Shown here piece by piece: positions 1 through 10,291 of a stretch of 64,000 nucleotides of DNA (the first letter of the stretch is position 1; each line of letters starts with the position of its first letter). The stretch comes from Diogma glabrata. Lineage: Eukaryota; Arthropoda; Insecta; Diptera; Cylindrotomidae. The stretch lies in assembly GCA_963693315.1 (NCBI GenBank), contig OY856186.1, positions 235,457,135 to 235,521,134 on the forward strand, given 5' to 3'. The notes beneath the pieces are model-generated. The model was not told the DNA's origin. It saw only the letters and a list, made by a program, of their open reading frames with translations, and did not search any database. The position numbers and the translations under genes were made by a program.

Positions 1-801
1 TTAAAAACGTTTTTACAATTTTTCTATTTTGCCACCAAATACACAAAAATAATAACGGCGCACTAAAATTTTAGTTCTAAACTATCACTATTCACCATAA
101 AAAATAAATGGCACATAAAATTTGTATACATATTTTCAATAAAAGTAATTACATATATTATTTATTTAAAATATAACATATTGCCATTTAATTTATAAAA
201 GAATTTATTTGACAGAAACCATAACATCAAAATATTTTAAGACCGGATCGATATGTATTAGTTTTTGTAAACATAAAGTTCATTGAAAAACTTACTTGTA
301 TTTGTATTCAAAAAGTGATATTAACTCTTAAAAACTCTAACAGTCAACCTTTATACAGCTAATATAGCTCTATTAAATATTACTAAACAACTTCTTTAGA
401 GGAAATAATGCTGTAAAAGTAGCAAATTTAGCACCACAACAGCTCCGTTAGAGCTGTGGCAGCGCTGCATCAGCAAAATATAAAGCAACCAGCTGTATAT
501 TATAGCTCTAGAGCACTAGAAGAGCTTATATAAAACTGAAATTGTTACTTGGGTAGTTATCTAAAATTATTTAGCTGTTGTTTTATGTTGATAGATAAAC
601 TATAAATAAGGAAGTTTTATTAAATTTTGTTATCATTCTATTGTTATTTAATCTTACGTTAAATTAGAATGCAAACCGTATGTTAAATGTATGTCCAAAG
701 GTTAATCTTATCGTCACTCAAAATGAATGAGTGATAAAACAAAACAGTATTAAATTAGAGGTGTGCCGTGATAATTAGATAAAAAAAATTTTTCAACTCA
801 C
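1..801 (-). other. Lpin intron 1 (partial)
   Basis: This is sequence downstream of the Lpin splice donor, presumably intron 1, running off the left edge. It is AT-rich. I see no further lipin exon and no recognisable repeat, only short GC-richer stretches around 425-560. The intron continues beyond the window, so its acceptor is not visible. Confidence 0.7.
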
Positions 802-981
802 CACTTTTTCACGACTTCTTAGCACCCCTAGTTTACCAAATCGTACATGAAATGGTGAACACATAAACGATCCATCGGGTTGCTCGATTACGATAACATC
901 AATGGCACCAGTTAAAGTGGCACCATTTATTTCACTATAAAATTCACGAAAATTATTAAATACTTTTGCAAGACTATTCAT
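802..981 (-). CDS. Lpin: Lipin (phosphatidate phosphatase), first coding exon
   Basis: Lipins dephosphorylate phosphatidic acid to diacylglycerol at the ER and also act as nuclear co-regulators. The 60 codons from the ATG at 981 give the N-terminal lipin domain: a start MNSLAKVF, then [31 protein letters not shown]. These blocks are conserved from flies to mammals, and the start matches what I remember of Drosophila Lipin. The frame would run two codons further to a stop, but the exon ends at 802 at a GTGAGT donor (801-796), phase 0, just where the family continues VDIEING. The ATG has an ACA context. Later exons, including the catalytic HAD domain, must lie left of base 1. No frame damage is visible. 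The family call is very secure; the splice site is inferred from sequence. Confidence 0.95.
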
Positions 982-1995
982 TGTAATTTTTTTTTAGTTA
1001 TTTCCTCTGATGTTATAATAATTATAGTAAGTTTTTTTTTATTCAATTTTTTTTTTACTTTTCTTTATAGTAACTTTTCCATTACAATAGTTTGTTTTTA
1101 ACTGTTTTTATAACTTTATGGTTCTACGATTTCTGTAAATAGACATAAAAAAAATTAATATAATTATATGTTTATACATTTTCTTTGTTTAAATTTTAAA
1201 TTAAATTAAAATATTCTCAAAAATAAATACATATTGCGAAATTTGTTGTCGTTGTTCTAAACAAGTATTTGTGTATAGTTTGAGTAATACCTTGAAAATA
1301 GATAGAAATGTTAGAATCTATTTTAATAGTTTTTCTAGTGTCAAGTTGAAGGTGAAACTAAAGCAATAATTTCAAAATTCTAAATATAATGAATGAAGTA
1401 TTATATTTTTTCTAAATAATTCGGAACCAGATTTCAAATTACGTCAGGTACTATAAAAATCAAACTGCATTATTTTATAGTAATTAGGTTTACGGTATTT
1501 AATTTAGGATGTATGTCAAATTGCTAAGATTAAAAACGGGTATTGTATAGTCTAATGATTTGAATAATCTCTATCTCTAACAATTTTAAGAGGATTATAT
1601 TAATAGGAAATTATGACAAACAATCAATAGGAAAATAAATGACATACATTAATTTTTCCTTGAAATATTTATTTTACTTGTTAAGTGAAGTGCTTCCATC
1701 TTTGAACAACTTTGAATTTATTTTAATTTTAAATCTCAAAATACGACAATTTTATTTAAATCTAAAGTGATTGACCTTTTTCTTTATATTATTTTTATCA
1801 ATTGAAACCATACAATTGACTTGTACTAAAGCACGTGATTATATCAAAACGACACTTCTTTTTTATATATTTTTATTTATTCGAACAGTTGATAATCATT
1901 CATTAAATAAAAAAAAAAGTGGAATGATTTAGTAATTTAATGGAATTAGACAATGAAAAATGTATGTTGGTAGTTTAGAACTTCGTAAAACATAT
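982..1995 (-). other. Lpin 5' leader / upstream region, no other gene seen
   Basis: AT-rich sequence directly upstream of the Lpin start codon. A CAG about 25 bases before the ATG (near 1006) could be a splice acceptor for an upstream non-coding exon, as in other flies, but its pyrimidine tract is weak. I cannot place a promoter or first exon. The region ends at the target duplication of the gypsy-type element. Confidence 0.45.
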
Positions 1996-2644
1996 TGTTA
2001 CGTTTTTCCAACCTTACTTCGAATTGGCCTTACTCTCAATTCGATAAACGTAATTCCCAATCTCTTCCTGAGTTCGATCACTGATTAGTAAGCAAACACA
2101 CCAGGTTTTATTAAGTATTCAACACCTTAACTGTTCCACAACAACAGGAAAACAATACAGCAAACAATATTCCCAACTAGAATATTCTTCCAACAGCTTC
2201 GAAACTCCAACGGTTTATTGGAGAAATTTCCAATTCACAACGTTCAAAATAATACACAAAATATTTCTATTTAATAACACTTATAACTTTATTTACAAAA
2301 ACTTTACACAAAAACTAATTTAAAGATCACTTTTATCATTTTTAACTTCACAATCGCAGGTTTAAAATAAACTAATTCAAAACTACAAGAAGTAATTTTC
2401 TTATATACCTTCTGCAATACTTCTAGATAATTCGACATCACTTTCCAGAAACCTTGAGAAAATATTAGAATATTCGATTATTTTACGTTATGTTGATTTG
2501 ATTCATAAAATCGTTTATGTTGACCCTATTTCTAAGAAGAGACAACAACAACAATATTCATTTCATTAATTTGTTTGTTGTGTTTTGTTGATTTTATTTT
2601 CCTGGAAGTGACCGTAATCGTCTAGATTTTTCTGAATCGTAACA
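1996..2644 (-). repeat. 3' LTR of gypsy-type element
   Basis: A 649-bp LTR with inverted ends TGTTACG and CGTAACA. On the minus strand this is the 3' copy. Over its R/U5 part it agrees with the solo LTR at 20220-20880 and differs at many positions from the partner LTR. Over U3 the two LTRs are almost identical. Confidence 0.93.
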
Positions 2645-2660
2645 TTACCCTCCACTTAAG
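2645..2660 (-). promoter_or_regulatory. Candidate polypurine tract
   Basis: Immediately before the 3' LTR the minus strand reads AAGTGGAGGGTAA. This purine-rich run is placed where the plus-strand primer of an LTR element is expected. Confidence 0.6.
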
Positions 2661-2681
2661 CCTGTTCGTCCCGAACAGGAT

Positions 2682-3110
2682 CTAGATCTCTCCTGAAATT
2701 GTTGAATCCAAACATTTTTTTTTTCTTTTTCTATTTCCCAGGCGGTTTAGAATTACTTCCGGTCCCTTTCTAAGTCCTTGGCCATTACTTTGTTCTATGT
2801 CAGCGCACCGTGATGAGTATGGATTCTCATTATCTCTTAAGTGCTCCTTATCTCTTCCCTTTGAGTGTTTCACACTGCCATGTCCATGAACCATTCTCAT
2901 TTTCAGCTGCGATTCGTCTCCATTTGAAGCTATTTGAACCACTTCATTTTCATTGCTCACTTCGTACTGGACCTGAACTTGTTTCGTTTTTAACTTTCGG
3001 CGTTTGTTCAAACGTTTGCGTCGGTTGACGTTTCTCTCCCTCATCTGTTTGGATGGTGCTGGATTTTCCTCTGCACTGCGTAGTTCCTCATCGCTGCCAA
3101 TAACTGTTGG
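2682..3110 (-). pseudogene. In-frame open tail after Gag-protease stop
   Basis: Directly after the TAG that ends Gag-protease, the same frame stays open for 142 codons to a stop at 2682. It encodes an acidic start, then a very basic stretch (RRKRLNKRRKLKTK), then low-complexity charged sequence. It has no enzyme motif. It may be the left-over C-terminal end of pol after an internal deletion, or a spacer normally read by stop-codon suppression. The function is unknown and an independent start is doubtful. Confidence 0.5.
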
Positions 3111-5057
3111 CTATGCCTCATTCACAAGTAGTGGCATCTCCACATTATTAACCTTTAGGATTCCACATCCAAAATCGAAGACTAATCTCTTCGCCTTCAT
3201 GAAGTCCATCCCCAAAATGACTTCATCCATAATGTCAGCCACTAGCACCTCTTGTTGATAGCAGTTATTTCCCAATTTTATTTCAGCGATTCTTTTACCT
3301 TCTATTTCAGCGCATTCTCCAGTTACTGTTTGGAGTTTCAATCCATCTGATGGTTTCAAAATACCGTCAATTAAACCTTTGCGAACGAATGTTCGAGCTG
3401 AACCTGTATCCAGTGTCATGAAGCAACCTTTACCTTCAAGTTGTCCGTTGATACCCAAGCTTTCACCATTTACCGCAATTCTTGAAATTGGAATGTAGGC
3501 TGCATTCTCCTCACTTTTTGGCTTTACAGTTGCACCTTCAACAGGCTTCCGTTGAATAGGAGACGAAGATCTATCACGCTTCCTGTTCCAGCAGTCCTGT
3601 GAGATATGGCCCGATTTCCTACATATCCAGCACAGGAGTTTTCTACTGCTGTTCCTGAACCCTAAGTGCTCCATTTCTTCGGCTCCTCTGTTCTTCACAG
3701 AAGACGACAATCTGTCTGCTTCCCCGTTTGTCTTGCACTCCCGTGCCATGTGACCCTCTTCATCACATACCCAGCATCTGATGTCGCTTCTATCTCTGTG
3801 TGCCAAAACTTCCCCTTTGATGTTCCCCTCTACATTCCTTTTTCTGCATCCACCAGATGGCATACACATCCTCTGTACCATCTCATATTGCATTGCGTAT
3901 GCGACAGTTTCATGGAAAGTCGCCTTAGGTGTAGTCATTACTTTGATCTTGGTTTCTGGATCTCGGATACCATCAATGAAGGCCTCGATCTTCATTTTCT
4001 CCATAAAATATGGTGGAGTGTTCGAGTGTGCTAAATGAACAAGTCGCTCTACAGCCGAGGAATAATCCTGTAGAGATTCACCATTTCGTTGCAAGCGACC
4101 TTTTAGCTCAATCCTGTATAGCTCCTTTTTGTGGTCGCTGCCATATTTTCGTTCCAATGCATTCATCACTTCAGCATAACTTTTGCGGTCGTTTTCTGGT
4201 ACTGCCTGTAGTGCTTCAGCTGCTTCACCTTTAAGCGCAACTATCAATGCAGCAAGACGATTTTCAGCGTTCCAAACATTTTGATCAGCTGCGGTCTCGA
4301 ACTGGAACTTGAAGATTCCGAAAGATGTGGTACCGTCATACGATGGTGGCTTTAGTTTAATATTTGCTATTTGTTGTACCACATGTGAAGTGACTTTACT
4401 CGTTTCAACATCTTGCAACCGTTTCTCGAAATCATCTACTTTTGCAAGTACCTTTTTGTTTTCATCAAGTACTTTCTGCTCTAGCTCTTTCACCTCTTGA
4501 TGAACTCTGCCTACTTCCTCCCGTAACGTAGTAGATATTTCGAGAAGTTTCTCGTCCATTATTTGCTTGACGTTCAAACTGATTTCTTCTTTATTTGCAG
4601 CCAATTGTTGATTGATGTTGCAGCTGATTTCTTCCTTAGTAGCAGCCATTTGTTGATTGATGTTACTGATTTCTTCCTTAGTTGCAGCCATTTGTTGATT
4701 GATGTTACTACTTTGTTGATCAAATTTTTGATTCAGTTCGTCTTTATTGGCAACCATCTGTTGACTGATGTTCAAACTCATCTGTTGCATCATAGCCATT
4801 AACTGCGTAAAATCACAGTTTCCAGATGGTGATGTTGTTGTTGTTTCTGCAACAAAACTTTTCTCCTCATCAGCTGCCACTAGATCATTATTTGTACTAA
4901 TCACTCCAAACTGGTAACTTTCCACGTCCATTCCATTGACTTCCATAGCTTCTCGAAGCCGTATCGTCAATTCAGTTTTGTTGCCGGTTGTTGCCAATCC
5001 ACGTTGTTCTAGTTCTTTCTTTAACTCAAGAAACTTCAAATTACTTAATAAAACCAT
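3111..5057 (-). CDS. Gag-protease polyprotein of gypsy-type element
   Basis: An open frame of 648 codons starting 35 bases inside the 5' LTR. In order: a SAP-like helix-loop-helix (about residues 7-37); a long Gln/Lys-rich coiled coil (90-225) with near-exact 13-14-residue repeats around NINQQMAATKEEIS; a retrotransposon Gag capsid-like region (235-395); two CCHC zinc knuckles (428-441, C-WV-C, and 476-489, C-WI-C, both with GH); and an aspartyl protease with LDTGSA (active-site Asp 550) and the later ILGMDF block (614-619). Gag would form the particle and bind RNA, and the protease would mature it. The frame stops with TAG at 3111-3113 and no pol follows. The family assignment is secure; clade within Ty3/gypsy is not resolved. 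Confidence 0.92.
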   Translation of the reverse strand: MVLLSNLKFLELKKELEQRGLATTGNKTELTIRLREAMEVNGMDVESYQFGVISTNNDLVAADEEKSFVAETTTTSPSGNCDFTQLMAMMQQMSLNISQQMVANKDELNQKFDQQSSNINQQMAATKEEISNINQQMAATKEEISCNINQQLAANKEEISLNVKQIMDEKLLEISTTLREEVGRVHQEVKELEQKVLDENKKVLAKVDDFEKRLQDVETSKVTSHVVQQIANIKLKPPSYDGTTSFGIFKFQFETAADQNVWNAENRLAALIVALKGEAAEALQAVPENDRKSYAEVMNALERKYGSDHKKELYRIELKGRLQRNGESLQDYSSAVERLVHLAHSNTPPYFMEKMKIEAFIDGIRDPETKIKVMTTPKATFHETVAYAMQYEMVQRMCMPSGGCRKRNVEGNIKGEVLAHRDRSDIRCWVCDEEGHMARECKTNGEADRLSSSVKNRGAEEMEHLGFRNSSRKLLCWICRKSGHISQDCWNRKRDRSSSPIQRKPVEGATVKPKSEENAAYIPISRIAVNGESLGINGQLEGKGCFMTLDTGSARTFVRKGLIDGILKPSDGLKLQTVTGECAEIEGKRIAEIKLGNNCYQQEVLVADIMDEVILGMDFMKAKRLVFDFGCGILKVNNVEMPLLVNEA

Positions 5058-5072
5058 TATTAACAGCTAACT

Positions 5073-5090
5073 AATCCGCCGATGTCACCA
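5073..5090 (-). promoter_or_regulatory. Candidate tRNA primer-binding site
   Basis: One base inside the 5' LTR, the minus strand reads TGGTGACATCGGCGG. It starts with TGG, complementary to a tRNA CCA 3' end, at the normal position for minus-strand DNA priming. I cannot name the tRNA with confidence. Confidence 0.6.
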
Positions 5091-5091
5091 A

Positions 5092-5734
5092 TGTTACGTT
5101 TTTCCAACCTTACTTCGAATTGGCCTTACTCACAATTCGATAAACGCAATTTCCAAATCGCTTCAGAGTTCGATCACTGATTAGTAGGCACAAACTGCAG
5201 GTTTTATTAAGTATTCAACACCTTAATTGTTCCACAACAACAGGAAAACAATACAACAAACAATATTCCTGACTAGAATTTCAACAGCTTCAGAACTCCA
5301 ACGGTTTATTGGAGAAATTTCCAATTCACACGTTGAAAATAATACACAAAATATTTCTATTTAATAACACTTATAACTTTATTTACAAAAACTTTACACA
5401 AAAACTAATTTAAAGATCACTTTTATCATTTTTAACTTCACAATCGCAGGTTTAAAATAAACTAATTCAAAACTACAAGAAGTAATTTTCTTATATGCCT
5501 TCTGCAATACTTCTAGATAATTCGACATCACTTTCCAGAAACCTTGAGAAAATATTAGAATATTCGATTATTTTACGTTATGTTGATTTGATTCATAAAA
5601 TCGTTTATGTTGACCCTATTTCTAAGAAGAGACAACAACAACAATATTCATTTCATTAATTTGTTTGTTGTGTTTTGTTGATTTTATTTTCCTGGAAGTG
5701 ACCGTAATCGTCTAGATTTTTCTGAATCGTAACA
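5092..5734 (-). repeat. 5' LTR of gypsy-type element
   Basis: A 643-bp LTR, the 5' copy on the minus strand, so it should hold the promoter. About 375 bp (5360-5734, U3 side) match the other LTR with one visible substitution. The first ~275 bp (5092-5360, R/U5 side) carry some 20-25 differences and small indels. The divergence is thus in blocks and not spread evenly. Confidence 0.92.
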
Positions 5735-5738
5735 ATAT

Positions 5739-6275
5739 TTATAACGTTATAGGTATAAATTTTAAAACTCGTTTGTTTTAAAAATATTGTCATGACGCAC
5801 TGTGACTATTTGGAACCACCCAGCTTAAATGTAGATTGTTGTTGCTCTAGTGACGCTAAGGTGCTACTTGTCAAACTTCGTAACCAGATTTAGAAACTCT
5901 GATACACTTTTAGAACTCAACCAGAGGTCTTATTTCGCTGGTTGGATAATTAGGTTGTTCGGTAAATGTAAATAAGTTGATAAAATAATGTAGAATCAGT
6001 TTTGCGCATGTAATCGTTTAGCACTTGAAACTTGAAGTCCATCATAGAGCCACATAGTTGGTGCACAATGTATAATGGATCTTTCGGCTATGTAGGCAAC
6101 ATTTATTGTGTTTTTGCGTTTACTTAATGAATTTTCGGCTAATTCTTTCAGTGGGTTATTCAAATTTTCGTTTAAAAATTAAACTACATTGAAATAAAGA
6201 AGTAGATTAAATATAACAAAAAATTTTGAGTTTTGCCTGTGAAGTTCAATTTTTTTTCTAAATCATTCATTTTAG
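5739..6275. other. No gene or repeat recognised
   Basis: AT-rich sequence to the right of the gypsy-type element. I see no coding frame, terminal repeat or RNA gene. Confidence 0.5.
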
Positions 6276-6350
6276 ATCAGTGATCGCAAATACGTGGCAC
6301 GCGTGCCAGATATGGCACGTTTGAACATTTGTCTGGCACGGCAAACATTC
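6276..6350. repeat. Possible hAT-like element end
   Basis: The sequence has CAGTGATCGCAAATACG followed by repeated GGCACG/CGTGCC motifs on both strands, as seen at hAT ends with subterminal binding repeats. No matching opposite end was found, so this is only a suggestion. It lies 380 bp from the coding remnant at 6728-7063. Confidence 0.25.
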
Positions 6351-6727
6351 TGAAATTGTGTCCAAAATTGTCCTTAAATTCGCGTTTTAGGAATCATAAT
6401 AAAGAAAAGAAATTCAGATATTTTGTAGTAAGTTAAATATTACTGTTAGTCCAGTAAAAGACGGTAAAAATAGTAGGGAACCTCCGAATTCTTTGAATCA
6501 ACATCGATTTGCCTGAAAATTTTAAATTAAGCTCAACAATCTACCTTACGCACTTTTTTTTTTATGGGCAAAAACTACTCCTTATTGTCAAAACTTGTTA
6601 AGCTACAAATTATATCTTAACAGATCGAAATAAAGATCACAACCACATATCTCAACTCTTAAAAACCACCCACTATTATGATTACATTAAAAAAAGTTAT
6701 GACGGGCGACACATTTTCATTCTTTTT

Positions 6728-7063
6728 TTAATATAACTCCATTAAATTTAAATGTTTTTTCATTAATATTTTGCACATGGAATCATCATGAGAACTATAA
6801 TGACTGTCAATCTTCTCCTTTTCTTGATCTAAGATCGGAGCACTATATTTTTCTGGAGCATCCACTACAAGCTGCGTTGCAAAAAAGTCCAACTTTTCGA
6901 CAGATACATAATGCACCACATCCTTTTTTGCAATTACATCATTTTTAAAAGTTTTCCGCAGGAATTTTTTGCATTCTGGATGTCCTGTACGCCTATTCCG
7001 GCATTTCCCTGGGAATTGGGAATTGAGAAAAAGGTGACAAACAAAACTGTATTCAAAATCAAT
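6728..7063 (-). pseudogene. Unrecognised coding remnant, possibly BED-finger/transposase
   Basis: Between stops, the minus strand stays open for about 111 codons, long for this composition. The first part reads DFEYSFVCHL, then CRNRRTGHPECKKFLRKTF. The cysteine/histidine spacing and HPECK ending loosely resemble BED zinc fingers of hAT transposases, but the usual CxxC pair is not intact. The rest (FFATQLVVDAPEKY, then a charged tail) I do not recognise. There is no good start codon, so it is an exon or a decayed element fragment. The hAT-like motif at 6276 supports a transposon origin only weakly. Confidence 0.3.
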
Positions 7064-7239
7064 TTACAAAATTAAAAAATCTAACATCAACATCCCATCA
7101 AATTGATTGCAAGAAAAAGAGTTAAAACATGAAATAAAATATATCCAAAATTATGACGTAGATTTCATTATAATTTCTGGAGCTTTCTTTGTAAATATTC
7201 TAGGTAAATATTTGATAAATTAAAAAAAACAACAAGGAA

Positions 7240-7500
7240 TGCCTTTTGAAAAATGCAAATTAGTTTAAATTAGACGGCGATAGTGTAAACAGTTTAAATG
7301 GAATTGTGAATAGAGTTTAAAGAGTTATTTAATAGGAATATTTTGTACATTATTTTGGGCACTTTGTTTAAACTGGAAATTTCTACAATCAACCTTGGAG
7401 CTTCTGAAGCTATTGGAAGAATATTCTAGATAGGAAGAATATTAAGTTTAACCATATTGTTTCTGTAGAACTGACAACTGTAAATGATTATTAAAATCAT
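7240..7500 (+). repeat. Decayed gypsy-type LTR fragment
   Basis: Diverged copy of the LTR seen at 1996, 5092 and 20220, in plus orientation. Shared blocks are GCGATAGTG (7269), AATATTTTGT (7338), AATTTCTACAATCAACC and GGAAGAATATTCTAG. Both LTR ends are missing. A weaker echo of the same block occurs at about 11470-11520. Confidence 0.55.
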
Positions 7501-7566
7501 TGTTTAGTTAACATGTTTGTCTTACACTTGCTGTATACGCTCGTTAATATAAATTTATCTAGAACA

Positions 7567-7887
7567 TAAAAGATTTAATTTTATTTTCTATGATTACTCA
7601 ATATATTTTATCTTTTTAGGACATCCTCAGGAGTAATGTCGCTTAATTTGATAGAAAGGTTTTTATATACAAAAATATTACTAGTACTAACAATCTCAAA
7701 TTTGTATGCATATGACTCAATACATATATGTATAGAATAATATGTATAAAAATTTGAGATTGTAAGCATATGTATTATTTTTGTATATAAAAACCTTTCT
7801 ATCAAATTAAATGACATTACTCCTGAGGATGTTCTAAGAGGACGAAATATACTGAGTAATCGTAGAAAATACAATTTAATCTTTTAA
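7567..7887. repeat. Palindromic (fold-back) element, ~320 bp
   Basis: The two halves are near-complete inverted copies, centred near 7727. The outer arm carries the block ACATCCTCAGGAGTAATGTC, and the inner arm carries a block containing AATCTCAAATTT. Single-stranded, it would form one long hairpin. It is probably a MITE-type element. I could not define a target duplication. A long minus-strand frame here is a by-product of the palindrome and not a gene. Confidence 0.75.
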
Positions 7888-9380
7888 AATTTATAATAGC
7901 GAGCTTAAACAACAATTGTAAAACAAATATGTTATTCAACGAATTACGCCATGAGCATACGGCAAAAAGTGTAAACCATTGTTTAGTTGGGAAAAAACTA
8001 ATGTTTTCACTTAAAATTCATTGCTGGAATCATTTTAACTGAATTGAGAGACAGAATCTAGTCAATAAAGTTCGTAACAATATTAGGTAACATATGGAGA
8101 GCACCCTTTCCCACACTTATCACATTCCGACATTTTTGTTCAATATAAGAGCTTTTAAAATTTCTCCTAAATTTGCAGTCGACATCAAAATGCAGCAACA
8201 AGCTTATTTTTTAGAATAGTTTTATTAACAGAACTTCAATCGAAGTCTGTTGCGAACAATCCAATTGGAATCAAATTACCAAGTTCAGTCTGTAAATCTT
8301 AAAAGGACGTCAAAATAATTGATATTTTACTGCATACAGAAGTCTTGCTCTGGTAAATGAAATATGTTATTTTGAGCCCGAGTAAAGTAAAGTGCCTAGA
8401 ATATTTTTGCTATTTTGAACTTTTGATTGATGTTTCTACGAACTTCTATGAGTTTGACTGTCACTGAAAATATTCATGATGTTACTAGACATCATTTTTG
8501 CTCTCTTTTAAGACGGAATCTTGAATCTTACTAACGGAACCCTACAACATTCGCAAAGCCGAAAATGAATTAAAAATTACCATGCTCATCTTACTGAACT
8601 CAACAAACATAGTTAAAGCTTTTTACGATCTCCTTAAATTTGAAAGAAAAATCGTTTCGTAATTTAAAAAAAAAATATTTTAGTCTAGTAATGTAAAAAT
8701 TATTAGATATGTTTATAGTAATAATAGTTTTATTGAAAAGATAAAAACAACAAACGCAATTCTTAAAATTCTATATCATCAAATTTTCATTTTCTATAGA
8801 AGTTTCTTTGTTTAACTTACATTTTATGACTCATTATATAACACATTCTTGATTTAACATCTTGCATTCATGTTGCTATGTTGAAATTATAATATCTGAT
8901 ACTATAGTTACGTAATTTGTAAGCACAATAGATCTTCAGGTCGCAGTGCTACTTGAACCACAAGTCTCAAGGCCTCCAATAAAGGAGTCAGTTCAGTGAC
9001 TTATAGAACAATAAACATAATTTTTTTTACCACCGGAAGTGGTGTAGACGAACTAAAACGACTCCATAGAACAAGCTAAGAGGTCCGAGTTCATTGAAAA
9101 AATAGTTTTGAAAGTTCAATTTTACTCTTGCTAACTTGAAACTTGAAATCGAATTAATGTTGGTAAATTTGAACAAAGAAGTGAACTTTTAATGCCAAAC
9201 AATTTTTTCACCCATGCTGCCGAAACTAATTCCGTAAAAAACCAACCAAAGGGGTTTTATGTTGATTGTTGATCTTATGCTTCATCAACCATAGACGACG
9301 CAACTTGCTTTTCAGCTATGATGACAATACTGATATTTTCTGGTGCTGATATCTACATCCCTTTAGCTGAATAAAAGGGA
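7888..9380. other. No gene recognised
   Basis: AT-rich DNA with no convincing frame or terminal repeat. The more complex stretch around 8920-9100 is not recognisable as coding. Confidence 0.45.
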
Positions 9381-9382
9381 TA

Positions 9383-10281
9383 GGCTATGGGTGAAGTGAA
9401 TAAAAAGTAGAATATTCTAAATACTTAATTTTTTAAGTATTTTCTTATAAATCAGTGAATAAAAACCAGGTTATAGAATATACTATAATCCAATGAAAAT
9501 TTTCCAAAATATTCTTGAAATCGAGTGAATAAAACCAAGAATATTCTAATTTTTGACATTACTTTACTTGATATTTTCAAGTTGCTATTTGTGCAACTTA
9601 TTTATGAAAATAATTGATTTTGAAGATTATTTAAATTGTATAAATTAAGTTTTAGTAATATTTTGCGAATGAATTTTTATCGGCTATTGATTTCACATTA
9701 TTGTCAACTCAAAGAATTTTTCTGTTATTAACTGAAAGGTTTATTAAGCGAAGTTCAACAAAGATTTTGATCTGAAATTATATGCTCGCTTAAATAAAAC
9801 CATAATTTTAAAACAACCACAAATAATTAAAAGAAATTTAAGATTTTTGTGCGTTAGCATATTTTTGTAAATAAATAAATAAACTTAAATACAGTATATA
9901 TAATTTATGATTTATAGAAGATTGTTTGTTTTTTTTTTTTAAATTGAGGAAACAGTCGAAAATTTTAAAGAGAATGGTTCTTCCAATTCTTTACAATACG
10001 GTTACTGCATTTTTTAAATTTCTAGTTACCGGTAATTTAGACTATTAATTATAGAAAACTTTTTTAAAACAAATTTGTATTCAAACCAGAAGAAATCGTA
10101 TCTTTTTTCAGACATTTTGATGTTATTTTCGACTTTGACATTTATAATTTGCAGCATATTCTACAATTTTCTAGCAAATACTAAAACATATTAGAATATT
10201 CTTATTCACTCGAAATAAAGAATGTGCTAATGCTTACTAGTTTATACTTTTAGTTTATTCTAGTTTTTATTCACTCTGCCC
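9383..10281. mobile_element. Non-autonomous element with short inverted ends
   Basis: The left end reads GGCTATGGGTGAAGTGAATAAAAA and the right end, reversed, reads GGGCAGAGTGAATAAAAACTAG. Both are flanked by TA. The ends differ by small indels. The 0.9-kb interior is non-coding and repeats the motifs AGAATATTCT and GTGAATAAAA. This suggests an old TA-inserting DNA transposon derivative, but the superfamily is unclear. Confidence 0.45.
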
Positions 10282-10291
10282 TATATCTTAA

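Larger units (their letters stand above)
1996..5734 (-). mobile_element. Ty3/gypsy-type LTR retrotransposon, pol-less
   Basis: The element is bounded by two similar LTRs (1996-2644 and 5092-5734) that begin TGTTACG and end CGTAACA. It is flanked by a 4-bp target duplication ATAT (1992-1995 and 5735-5738), the size expected for Ty3/gypsy integrases. A primer-binding site and purine tract lie inside the LTRs in the right places for a minus-strand element. The internal region is only about 2.45 kb and holds Gag and protease, then an open tail. No reverse transcriptase, RNase H or integrase motif is present. It would therefore depend on a relative for mobilisation. The intact Gag frame and nearly identical U3 regions suggest it is fairly young. 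Confidence 0.9.

Noticed and set aside
3666..4802. Plus-strand frames opposite Gag-protease
   Set aside because: Shadows of the minus-strand Gag-protease frame with no family resemblance.
7608..7874. 88-codon minus-strand frame
   Set aside because: It lies wholly inside the 320-bp palindrome, and its two ends are inverted images of each other.
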